From Thermoplasmata archaeon (GTDB lineage Archaea > Thermoplasmatota > Thermoplasmata > UBA184), in the NCBI GenBank assembly GCA_021827545.1, contig JAKAVH010000137.1, positions 1 through 5,505 of the forward strand: a stretch of 5,505 nt of DNA. The letters are read 5' to 3'. The notes beneath the pieces were generated by a model. The model was not told the DNA's origin. It saw only the letters and a program-made list of their open reading frames with translations, and ran no database searches. A program made the position numbers and the translations under genes. Shown here piece after piece: positions 1-5,505 of the stretch (positions are counted from its first letter, which is position 1; the number at the start of each line of letters is the position of its first letter).

Positions 1-762
1 GGGGTCCGCTGTCCCAGAAGACCATGACCGGCCGACGGCGGATGTGCCGAAGGAGGTGGCGGAGGAACGCCACCACCTTCGGGCCACGGATCGAGCTCTC
101 GTGGACCCGAAAGTAGAGGCGGCCCGTCGGGGTCACGCCACTGATCGCCGAGAACTTCGACCAGCGACCTTGATGCACGAGCACCGGCGTCTGACCGACC
201 GGTGCCCAGGTCTTCCCGACGTATGGGATGAGGGAGAACCCGCTCTCGTCGACAAACACTACGACGGCTCTTCGGCGTCGGGCTTTTTTTTATACCGAGG
301 CCAAGAGCGTTGCCGCCAGTTCCTCACGGCGATGAGGTTCTTCTCCCGCGCCTGGCGTCGAGGTCGCTGCCAGGAGAGTCCCTGGCGCTTGAGCATGCGC
401 CAGATCGCGGTCTCGGAGTAGCTCACGCCCCACTCCGCCTCGGCGACCTTGGCGATGCGGGGGATCGTCCACAGATCGGTGGAGAACCCGTAGCTGAGCG
501 CTCCCTCGCGGAGGAGCTCGGGAAGGGCGGCTTGGTGCTCTCTCGCCACGAGGGGCGGTCGCCCGGACCGAGGGATCGCGCGAAGAGCTTCCGTCCCTCC
601 TTCGTCGGCGGCGGTCTTCCACTTGAACACTGCCACGGGCGTCACACCGAGGCGTCGGGCGACCTCGGCCTGCGAGAGCCCCGAGTGCAAGAGGGCGAGG
701 CCGTTCAGTCGCCGTTCTTCGAGAGTCGCGGTATCACGATGGCGCAGAGCCCACCGACCCAT
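1..762 (-). CDS. IS630-family transposase, two-frame (-1 frameshift), C-terminus beyond the window
   Basis: DDE transposase of an IS630/Tc1-mariner-type element, which cuts and rejoins DNA at TA dinucleotides (family knowledge). The first frame (762 to the stop at 261-259) carries a helix-turn-helix at residues 27-50 (SQAEVARRLGVTPVAVFKWK), an RSGRP linker at 65-69 and a second winged-helix segment at about 96-134. It loses family similarity after YKKK (157-160). Switching to the -1 frame in the A run gives YKKK-ARRRR-AVVVFVDESGF, exactly the family pattern. It then continues open through KTWAPVGQTP, GRWSKFSAISG and VFWDSGP to the window edge. Catalytic D172 (248-250) and D251 (11-13) are visible; the final acidic residue lies outside. 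About 254 residues are present. ATG at 762 has no Shine-Dalgarno sequence but has a TATA-like box 28 bases upstream. A fixed disrupting mutation or a homopolymer sequencing error is the alternative to programmed frameshifting. Confidence 0.88.
283..291 (-). other. Putative -1 ribosomal frameshift site (A8G)
   Basis: On the minus strand eight A's are followed by G. The zero-frame codons are AAA AAA AAG, so the canonical slippery heptamer A-AAA-AAG sits in the correct phase. Slipping back one base joins the helix-turn-helix half to the DDE half and bypasses the zero-frame TAG at 261-259. A weak hairpin (CGACG at 280-276 with CGTCG at 266-262, nine-base loop) lies immediately downstream and could stimulate slippage, though its spacing is shorter than usual. 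Transcriptional slippage in the A run would give the same product. Confidence 0.6.
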
Positions 763-786
763 GACGAAGAGGAGATGCGATCCCGG

Positions 787-793
787 ATATTAA
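787..793 (-). promoter_or_regulatory. Candidate TATA box of the transposase gene
   Basis: TTAATAT stands out in GC-rich surroundings and is centred 28 bases upstream of the transposase ATG at 762. That is the spacing expected for an archaeal leaderless transcript, and it agrees with the absence of a Shine-Dalgarno motif before that ATG. Inferred from sequence and spacing only. Confidence 0.35.
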
Positions 794-796
794 CCC

Positions 797-818
797 ATTT
801 ACTCAATGGTTAGTAAAT
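797..818. repeat. Perfect 7-bp inverted repeat in the divergent intergenic region
   Basis: ATTTACT (797-803) and AGTAAAT (812-818) are exact reverse complements separated by eight bases. An overlapping imperfect pair is also present: TAACCCATT (791-799) with AATGGTTA (805-812). The stretch is much richer in A/T than its surroundings. It could be an operator, part of the IS terminal repeat, or a transposase binding site. The sequence alone does not decide. Confidence 0.55.
811..818 (+). promoter_or_regulatory. Candidate TATA-like box for the surface-protein gene
   Basis: TAGTAAAT lies about 36 bases upstream of ATG 851 in an otherwise GC-rich stretch. With usual archaeal spacing, transcription would start near 840, leaving a leader of about ten bases. 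No Shine-Dalgarno motif precedes 851. The box overlaps the right arm of the inverted repeat, so a protein bound there could block the gene. Weak evidence. Confidence 0.25.
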
Positions 819-850
819 AGGCCCGCTCCAATCCGCCGCGCGCGGGTTCA

Positions 851-2572
851 ATGGCCCCTCCTCAGGCTCCGCACTGGGGTGCCCGCGGCGGCCTGATCGT
901 CCTGCTTTGCGCTTTGGTCATCGGCGCGTCCGTTGCGCTACCGGTCACCCACCCGAAGGTGGCAGAGGGGAACGGGACGGGAGCCGTTCGGAGTTCGGTA
1001 GCGAGCAGCAACACGGTGATCGCGACGATCCCCGTGGGCTCGAACCCGTTGACTCCGGTGTGGGACAATGCCACGGGGAATCTCTACGTGGCCAACCTTC
1101 GATCCAACAATCTCACGGTGATCTCGGGCGCGTCCGAGACCACGGTCGCGACGGTCCCCGTGGGCTCCGCTCCTTACCCACCCGCTCTCGACACCGCGAA
1201 CGGAGATCTCTACGTCGCCAATCATGGGTCGAACGACGTCAGCGTGATCTCTCCGACCTCCAACAGCGTAGTAGCGACCATCCCGGTCGGGACGGGCCCC
1301 TTCACTCCGACCTACGACGCGGCGAACGGCGATCTCTACGTTCCGAACAGTGGCTCCGCGAACGTGAGCGTCATCTCGGGCGGGACGAACACGGTGATCG
1401 CGACGGTGGCCGTGGGCGGCCAGCCCCAGACGGCGCTGGTCGATCCCGTGACCGGGAATGTGTACGTGGCGAACTTCGCTGCCTCGAATGTGAGCGTCAT
1501 CTCGGGCTCCACCAACTCCCTCCTGGCGACGGTCGCGGTCGGATCGAGCCCCCGAACGCCCGGTTATGATCCCCTCAGCGGGAATCTCTTCGTGCCCAAT
1601 CGGGGCTCGAACAACGTCAGCGTGATCGCCACCTCGACGAACTCGGTACTGGCGAGCGTGGCATTGGGGCCACGGCCCCATACTCCGGTCTATGTTGCGG
1701 CCAGCGACGACCTGTATGTGCCCGAGTACGGCGGTAGCGCCGTCACGGTCGTTTCCGCGGCGTCCTACTCGGTCATTTCAAGCGTTACGGTCGGCGCGGT
1801 GCCCGACACGCCGGCCTTCGACGGGGCGAACGGGGACCTCTACGTACCGAATCTGAACTCCGCGAACGTCTCCGTGATCTCTTCCTCCACGAACGTTCTC
1901 GTGGCCACCATCGTCACTGGTGCCGGGCCCACGACTCCGGCGTACGACCCCGCCACGGAGAGTGTCTACGTTCCCGACAGCCAGAGTGCCGAACTGACGC
2001 TGATCTCCGGTAGCCCCCCACCCCCGGCGAACTACTCGGTGACCTTCGACGAGTCAGGACTCCCCGGCGGCACGAACTGGTCGGTCACGTTCGCCGGCGT
2101 CGTTCAGAGCTCCACGACGTCCTCGATACCCTTCACGGCCACGAACGGGACCTGGCCCTTCACGGTCGGAAATGTCACGGGATACTCCGCGAGTCCCTCC
2201 AGCGGAAGCGTCAACGTCTCAGGCCAACCCCAGAGCCTCCTCATGGCCTTCGCCCCTTCGAACACTTCGGTCTACTCCGCGGACTTCACCGAGACCGGCC
2301 TTCCCGTAGGTACTACGTGGTCAGTCACGCTCAATCGGTCCACGATCTCCACCAACGGCTCGGCCATCGTGTTCTCGGTGCCCGACGGGAGCTACTACTA
2401 CAACGTGGGTCCGGAGAGCGGCTACAACGCGTCGCCCTCCGCCGGGAGCGTGGTGGTCAGCGGTGCCGCGGTCGCGGTGTCGATCCCCTTCTCTCCGGGA
2501 CCGCTCACGAGCGTGACGATCGTCACGATCCCCGGCGCGACCGCGCTCGACGGCATCACGTACGACTCCTAG
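851..2572 (+). CDS. Secreted YVTN beta-propeller surface protein, N-terminal part ending at an in-frame TAG
   Basis: Residues 13-31 form a hydrophobic signal segment after a short Arg-containing N-terminus, so the product is probably exported. Residues 54-389 hold eight consecutive 42-residue repeats of the type NTVIATVxVG-x-xPxTPxYDxANGDLYVxNxxSxNVSVIS, the YVTN-type beta-propeller pattern. Residues 395-468 and 474-549 are two FESGLP-type beta-sandwich-like domains (FDESGLPGGTNWSVTF, FTETGLPVGTTWSVTL). Many N-x-S/T sequons suggest N-glycosylation. A second propeller has just begun (GITYDS) when TAG ends the frame at residue 573. The following DNA continues the same repeat in the same frame, so this is the front of a 1176-residue protein. 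ATG 851 is the first start after the in-frame stop at 818-820. Stopped at the TAG, the product would lack the membrane anchor. The ligand or partner is unknown; such proteins are usually surface or adhesion proteins. Confidence 0.85.
   Translation: MAPPQAPHWGARGGLIVLLCALVIGASVALPVTHPKVAEGNGTGAVRSSVASSNTVIATIPVGSNPLTPVWDNATGNLYVANLRSNNLTVISGASETTVATVPVGSAPYPPALDTANGDLYVANHGSNDVSVISPTSNSVVATIPVGTGPFTPTYDAANGDLYVPNSGSANVSVISGGTNTVIATVAVGGQPQTALVDPVTGNVYVANFAASNVSVISGSTNSLLATVAVGSSPRTPGYDPLSGNLFVPNRGSNNVSVIATSTNSVLASVALGPRPHTPVYVAASDDLYVPEYGGSAVTVVSAASYSVISSVTVGAVPDTPAFDGANGDLYVPNLNSANVSVISSSTNVLVATIVTGAGPTTPAYDPATESVYVPDSQSAELTLISGSPPPPANYSVTFDESGLPGGTNWSVTFAGVVQSSTTSSIPFTATNGTWPFTVGNVTGYSASPSSGSVNVSGQPQSLLMAFAPSNTSVYSADFTETGLPVGTTWSVTLNRSTISTNGSAIVFSVPDGSYYYNVGPESGYNASPSAGSVVVSGAAVAVSIPFSPGPLTSVTIVTIPGATALDGITYDS
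1010..2017 (+). repeat. Eight 126-bp coding repeats (42-residue YVTN propeller units)
   Basis: The glycine of the 'xVG' turn recurs at residues 63, 105, 147, 189, 231, 273, 315 and 357, exactly 42 apart with no insertion or deletion in eight units. Shared positions are the V-A-T-[IV] strand, P-x-TP, [YF]D-x-[AV]-x-G-[DN]-[LV]-[YF]-V-[AP]-N and NVSVIS. Units 6 (YVAASDDLYVPE) and 8 (YDPATESVYVPD) are the most diverged. The DNA copies are diverged, so the array looks kept by selection rather than freshly amplified. Confidence 0.85.
2033..2497 (+). repeat. First pair of FESGLP-type domains
   Basis: Two domains of about 75 residues each (protein residues 395-468 and 474-549). Each opens with Y-S-x-x-F-x-E-[ST]-G-L-P-x-G-T-x-W-S-V and ends in a [NP]-G-[ST]-[WY]-x-[FY]-x-V-G ... 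GYxASPSxGSVxVSG strand pattern. Similar domains are widespread in Thermoplasmatota surface proteins (family knowledge). No enzymatic residues are apparent, and they probably serve as stalk or spacer modules. Confidence 0.75.
2570..2572 (+). other. In-frame amber (TAG) codon inside a propeller blade
   Basis: The codon interrupts GITYDS-TAG-NSSVYVATSDG, which otherwise matches the blade pattern YD-x-A-N-G-x-V-Y-V. The stop occupies the column filled by A, V, L or Q in other blades. The next blade has VPQNNEVYV with Q there, so CAG-to-TAG is the simplest mutation. The flanking frames are identical in phase, and both sides keep the repeat structure. Whether the codon stops translation, is suppressed or encodes pyrrolysine cannot be told from this window. 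Confidence 0.8.
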
Positions 2573-2581
2573 AACTCGAGC

Positions 2582-4381
2582 GTGTACGTCGCCACCTCCG
2601 ACGGACGTCTGGTCCCGATCGTAGGCGCCACGGTGGACGTGACCGCCTCCATCAGCATTCCCGCCTACCCGAACGAGATCACGTTCGTCCCCCAGAACAA
2701 CGAGGTCTACGTGGCCTACTATTCGGGCCCCAGCGGCTGTGTGGGCAGCGCCGGAAACATGGTCGTCGCCGTGCCGGTCGCGGTCGCCGCAAGTCCGACC
2801 GACATCGTGGTCCCGGGCAGCTGCAACTCGGAGGTTCTCGACGCCCCGAACGGGGCCCTGTACGTGGCGAACCAGGGCGAGCTGTCCGGTCAGGGCAACC
2901 TGACCGTGATCGACCCGACGACGAACACGATCTCCCAGTTCATCGATACGGGAGGGAACAATCCGTCGACGCTGATCCTGGACACGGCTTCCGGGAACGT
3001 CTACGTGGTCCGCGCCAACTTCGGAGCACCGGAGATCGGGGTGCTGAACCCGTACAACAACACCATCTTCGCCAATTTCAGCATCGGACTTCGACCCGGC
3101 GGAGGCGCCTACGACCCGGTGAACAACGACCTCTACTTCACGCACTCCAACTCGCAGAATGGGGGCGTCGACGAACTGACGCTGGTCAACGCGGCGACCG
3201 ACACGCCGTTCGAGAACGTGAGTTATGCGGGGATGCCCGGAGGCTTTGGTCCCGTGGTCTACGACCCTGCCAACAGCTACATTCTCGTCGCGACCACGAC
3301 CCCGGGAGGACTCTCCGTCTTCAATGCGAGCACCAACGCGTTCCTCGGCAACGTCTCGCTCGGCCTGACGGCACCGGCCTTTGCGACCTACGATCCCGCG
3401 AACGGGAATGTCTACGTGACGGACGGTGCGAGCAACGAGGTGGCGGTGATCCCTCCCGGATCGCTTCACCCGTCGGCCGGCGTGACCTCGTATACCGTCG
3501 AGTTCACGGAGACGGGACTTCCCGGCGGCACGACGTGGTCGGTCAGCTTCAACGGGGCATCCCTGAGCAGTTCGGCGGCGTTGATGTCGTTCGCGGCGCC
3601 GAATGGGTCGTACTCGTTTTCGGTCGGTCCGGTGTTCGGATACTCGGCGATCCCGGCGTCGGGGGTCCTCAGCGTAAACGGCGCGGCCGTGACCCTCTCG
3701 ATCTACTTCCTTCCCACGACGTACTCGGTGTCGTTCAGCGAGTCCGGCCTCCCCGGCGGCGCGAACTGGTCTGTCACCCTGGGAGGGGTGCTGAGCCGCG
3801 GCACGGCACCGACGATCGCCTTCTCGGAGCCGAACGGGAGCTACACCTTCACCGTGGGCACGGTCAGCGGCTACGTCGCCAACCTGAGCGGCGGCACCGT
3901 GACGGTTGCGGGGGGGCCGCGGTACTATTCGGTCAACTTCGCGCCCCCGCCCAGCAACGCATCCAGCTCCGGGTCGACGTTTGCTGGCCTCACCACGACC
4001 GATTGGCTCGTCGTTGCGCTTGTGCTCGTCGCGGCGGTGGCCGTCGGGGTCTTGCTCCTGACCACGAGACGCCGCAGGCCCCGTACTTCACCTCCTGACG
4101 CTCCGCAGGCGGGCTCGGGCCCGCCGGATTCACCACCGGGAAAACCGGCGGAGCCCGCCCCGGGCCCGGGTCCGGCTTCCTCTGCTGCCGCGGCGGCCGT
4201 GCCCGCCTCGTCCACCGCGGGCGGCTACCGGAGTGGCCCGCTACCCGTTCGACCGACTCCGCCGGTCCCTCCTCGCGAAGCAGTGCGGCCGCCCAACTCG
4301 TTCTGCAATCAGTGCGGTGCTTCGCTGCGGGCTGGGGCACGCTTCTGTCCGTCCTGCGGGGCGACGATCAAAGTCAAGTGA
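2582..4381 (+). CDS. C-terminal part of the surface protein: second propeller, FESGLP domains, membrane anchor, zinc ribbon
   Basis: This continues the upstream frame after the TAG; the first possible start, GTG 2582, lies inside a beta-strand and has no signal peptide, so independent translation would be unlikely to yield an exported protein. Numbered from that GTG, residues 1-295 complete a seven-blade propeller (NEVYVAYY, GALYVANQG, GNVYVVR, NDLYFTH, SYILVATT, GNVYVTDGA). Spacing is irregular, and Cys53 and Cys81 could form an extracellular disulfide. Residues 304-378 and 381-455 are two FESGLP-type domains. Residues 474-494 form one membrane helix followed by RRRRPR, a stop-transfer signal. 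A Pro/Ala-rich linker (about 500-570) leads to a zinc ribbon with Cys575, 578, 589 and 592. The topology is outside propellers and inside zinc ribbon. The frame ends in TGA six bases before the next gene. Confidence 0.82.
   Translation: MYVATSDGRLVPIVGATVDVTASISIPAYPNEITFVPQNNEVYVAYYSGPSGCVGSAGNMVVAVPVAVAASPTDIVVPGSCNSEVLDAPNGALYVANQGELSGQGNLTVIDPTTNTISQFIDTGGNNPSTLILDTASGNVYVVRANFGAPEIGVLNPYNNTIFANFSIGLRPGGGAYDPVNNDLYFTHSNSQNGGVDELTLVNAATDTPFENVSYAGMPGGFGPVVYDPANSYILVATTTPGGLSVFNASTNAFLGNVSLGLTAPAFATYDPANGNVYVTDGASNEVAVIPPGSLHPSAGVTSYTVEFTETGLPGGTTWSVSFNGASLSSSAALMSFAAPNGSYSFSVGPVFGYSAIPASGVLSVNGAAVTLSIYFLPTTYSVSFSESGLPGGANWSVTLGGVLSRGTAPTIAFSEPNGSYTFTVGTVSGYVANLSGGTVTVAGGPRYYSVNFAPPPSNASSSGSTFAGLTTTDWLVVALVLVAAVAVGVLLLTTRRRRPRTSPPDAPQAGSGPPDSPPGKPAEPAPGPGPASSAAAAAVPASSTAGGYRSGPLPVRPTPPVPPREAVRPPNSFCNQCGASLRAGARFCPSCGATIKVK
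3491..3946 (+). repeat. Second pair of FESGLP-type domains
   Basis: The two domains open with YTVEFTETGLPGGTTWSVSF and YSVSFSESGLPGGANWSVTL and share the PNGSYxFxVG and GY strand signatures with the first pair. The codons around LPGG-x-x-WSV are nearly identical at the DNA level between the pairs, which fits duplication of a propeller-plus-two-domain module within the gene. Confidence 0.75.
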
Positions 4382-4383
4382 GG
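4380..4383 (+). promoter_or_regulatory. Possible Shine-Dalgarno site overlapping the upstream stop codon
   Basis: GAGG begins inside the TGA stop of the surface-protein gene and lies four bases before ATG 4388. The spacing is slightly short. It supports ATG 4388 as the start and translation of the downstream gene from a shared transcript. Confidence 0.35.
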
Positions 4384-4387
4384 AAAG

Positions 4388-5413
4388 ATGAGAGTCTGCG
4401 GAGCGTGTCAGTCCGAAGTCGAGGATCAAGCGAGATTCTGCGATCGATGCGGCGCTCCCGTCGGGTCGGTGGTTGCGCCACCGCCTCCGACCGGTCCGAG
4501 CGGTACCGCGGCCCAGTCTCCGCCGGTCGCCTCCCCGTGGTCCTCTCCGCGGCCCCGGTCGAAAGAGGTCTACTTCAAACGGTCCCCCGGGTACCGCGAT
4601 CACCGGCGTACGGTCGCGTCGGCGATACTGGCCGCCGGCTTCGTTCTCGCGGCCGTCGCGCTGGGGCTGGGCTGGTGGACGGTCAGCGCTTCGACCCCCG
4701 GTCTCAGCTATAGCTGGAGTGTTCTGCCGGGCGGGAGCGTCGGGGTGTCGTGTAGCGGCAGCTCCACGACGTGTTCCTATCTATCGGCCTTCTCCGTCGC
4801 CAGATCACCGCTGGGCTCCCTCTACGTCGATGTTGGAGATTTGGTCGCCGCGGCGGTGGTGCTTGCGCTCGTCGCTACCGTGCTCGGCTTTCTCGGTGCC
4901 TACGGGATGAACTTCGGACGGCCCCAGATGACGCTGATTCTGCTCTTCGGCGTCCTTTCGTTCGTTCTCCTGATCGCCGCCGTTGCGTGGGCCGCTGCGG
5001 GGACGGGCGGGGCCGCGAGCAGCGGATCGTCCGGAGCTTACGGGTCGGGGACCGTCTACTTCTGGGGGGTCAACGGTACGGCCTCGTGGGGTGCGGGAGC
5101 CGGTTGGTACGTCGCCGTCGTCGCGTTCATACTGCTCCTCGTCGGCGCGCGGAGGTACGCGAGCACGCGCAAGGAGGCCTTCACCGCGCTAGAACTGGGT
5201 TATAGGCCCCCCGCAACGGAACCTTCCGTGCCTTCTCCGTGGCCCACCGCCGCGGGGGCCGCTCCGTGGTCCGGAGGAGGCCCGGGCACAGCAACACCAG
5301 CTAGCGCTGGCTCGTCGTCATTCTCCTGCCCTCAGTGTCGGGCGTTCAACCAGACCGGTGCCGTCAACTGCTGGCACTGTGGCCTGACCTTCGGTGCGGT
5401 GCCCCGCTCCTAG
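4388..5413 (+). CDS. Four-helix membrane protein with N- and C-terminal zinc ribbons
   Basis: I do not recognise a named family. Residues 4-21 form a zinc ribbon (Cys4, Cys7, Cys18, Cys21; CGAC and CDRC). A Pro/Trp-rich linker runs to about 60 and a basic stretch (YRDHRR) precedes helix 1 (about 75-97). The outside loop (98-148) contains Cys122 and Cys129, which could form a small disulfide. Helices 2 (149-173), 3 (180-204) and 4 (239-256) follow, with a Gly/Ser-rich loop between 3 and 4. After ARRYASTRKE comes a second Pro/Trp-rich linker and a C-terminal zinc ribbon (Cys314, 317, 328, 331). Four helices place both termini on the same side, and the basic flanks suggest the cytoplasm. The gene starts six bases after the surface-protein gene, whose tail ends in a similar ribbon, so co-transcription and physical partnership are likely. 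No catalytic motif is visible. It ends in TAG. Confidence 0.85.
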   Translation: MRVCGACQSEVEDQARFCDRCGAPVGSVVAPPPPTGPSGTAAQSPPVASPWSSPRPRSKEVYFKRSPGYRDHRRTVASAILAAGFVLAAVALGLGWWTVSASTPGLSYSWSVLPGGSVGVSCSGSSTTCSYLSAFSVARSPLGSLYVDVGDLVAAAVVLALVATVLGFLGAYGMNFGRPQMTLILLFGVLSFVLLIAAVAWAAAGTGGAASSGSSGAYGSGTVYFWGVNGTASWGAGAGWYVAVVAFILLLVGARRYASTRKEAFTALELGYRPPATEPSVPSPWPTAAGAAPWSGGGPGTATPASAGSSSFSCPQCRAFNQTGAVNCWHCGLTFGAVPRS

Positions 5414-5505
5414 CGTTTCGAGGCTCCAGATTCAAAGACCGTTGAGGAGTTCGATGATCGCCGGAAGAGATCGCGTTCCATGACGGGGCGAGCGACTCTC
5501 TCCGC

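Larger units (their letters stand above)
1..818 (-). mobile_element. IS630-family insertion sequence, 5' (transposase-start) part
   Basis: The element is recognised from its transposase. Only the end next to the transposase start is in the window. The outer boundary is not defined: it must lie upstream of 762 and before the surface-protein gene at 851. The AT-rich stretch at about 786-820, which contains several TA dinucleotides and inverted repeats, is the best candidate for the terminal repeat. The end given here is an estimate. Finding the matching inverted terminal repeat needs the sequence to the left of the window. Confidence 0.6.

Noticed and set aside
44..421. Plus-strand open frame over the transposase
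   Set aside because: It lies opposite the well-supported transposase and gives low-complexity Arg-rich protein with no family pattern; it is a shadow of the GC-rich coding strand. The same holds for the plus-strand frame at 310-813.
851..946. Possible lipoprotein signal around Cys20
   Set aside because: The residues before the cysteine (V-L-L-C) lack the small residue expected directly before a lipobox cysteine.
1010..2017. The 126-bp periodic repeats as a CRISPR or satellite array
   Set aside because: The period matches 42 codons, the copies vary at third positions, and the frame stays open with propeller signatures, so they are protein repeats.
2575..2580. CTCGAG palindrome next to the TAG
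   Set aside because: A six-base palindrome is expected by chance and does not help explain the stop codon.
938..3469. Long minus-strand and alternate-frame open frames within the surface-protein gene (938-1681, 2321-3469 minus; 907-1569, 2317-4098 plus)
   Set aside because: They translate to Arg/Asp/His-rich sequence typical of wrong frames in GC-rich DNA, while the chosen frame shows clear repeats, domains, membrane helix and zinc ribbon.
5454..5483. Small open frame from ATG 5454 after a GAGGAG-like motif
   Set aside because: Only nine codons before TGA, with no recognisable content.
5480..5505. Possible start of another gene at ATG 5480
   Set aside because: Only eight codons are visible before the window ends, too few to support a call.

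Overview
The window is GC-rich DNA, most likely from an archaeon. The best fit is a high-GC relative of the Thermoplasmatota. That placement is an inference from the proteins: large secreted proteins built from YVTN-type beta-propeller repeats and 'F-x-E-[ST]-G-L-P-x-G-x-x-W-S-V' domains, with short double-CxxC zinc ribbons attached to membrane proteins. AT-rich TATA-like boxes at leaderless-type spacing also fit an archaeon. No rRNA, tRNA or CRISPR array is visible to settle the taxonomy.

Region 1 (about 1-820, minus strand) is one end of an IS630-family insertion sequence. Its transposase begins at 762 and runs off the left edge. It is read in two frames joined by a -1 shift at a run of eight A's (284-291). 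That run contains the heptamer A-AAA-AAG, so this may be programmed frameshifting. After the shift the protein has the expected IS630 catalytic core, with two of the three DDE acidic residues inside the window.

Region 2 (about 763-850) is an 88-base divergent intergenic stretch. It is markedly AT-rich and has a perfect 7-bp inverted repeat (797-803 / 812-818). It probably holds the IS terminus and the promoters of both flanking genes.

Region 3 (851-4381, plus strand) is one very large surface-protein reading frame cut in two by a single in-frame TAG at 2570-2572. Read through, it gives 1176 residues: signal segment, eight exactly 42-residue propeller repeats, two FESGLP-type domains, a second seven-blade propeller, two more FESGLP-type domains, one membrane helix, a Pro/Ala-rich tail and a C-terminal zinc ribbon. 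The TAG falls inside the first blade of the second propeller, so the two halves were clearly one gene. A CAG-to-TAG nonsense change, amber read-through or pyrrolysine decoding are all possible.

Region 4 (4388-5413, plus strand) follows after six bases. It encodes a four-helix membrane protein with a zinc ribbon at each end. The shared zinc ribbons and tight spacing suggest an operon in which the cytoplasmic zinc-ribbon tail of the surface protein and the zinc ribbons of the four-helix protein work at the same membrane face. The last 92 bases (5414-5505) hold no gene I can support.
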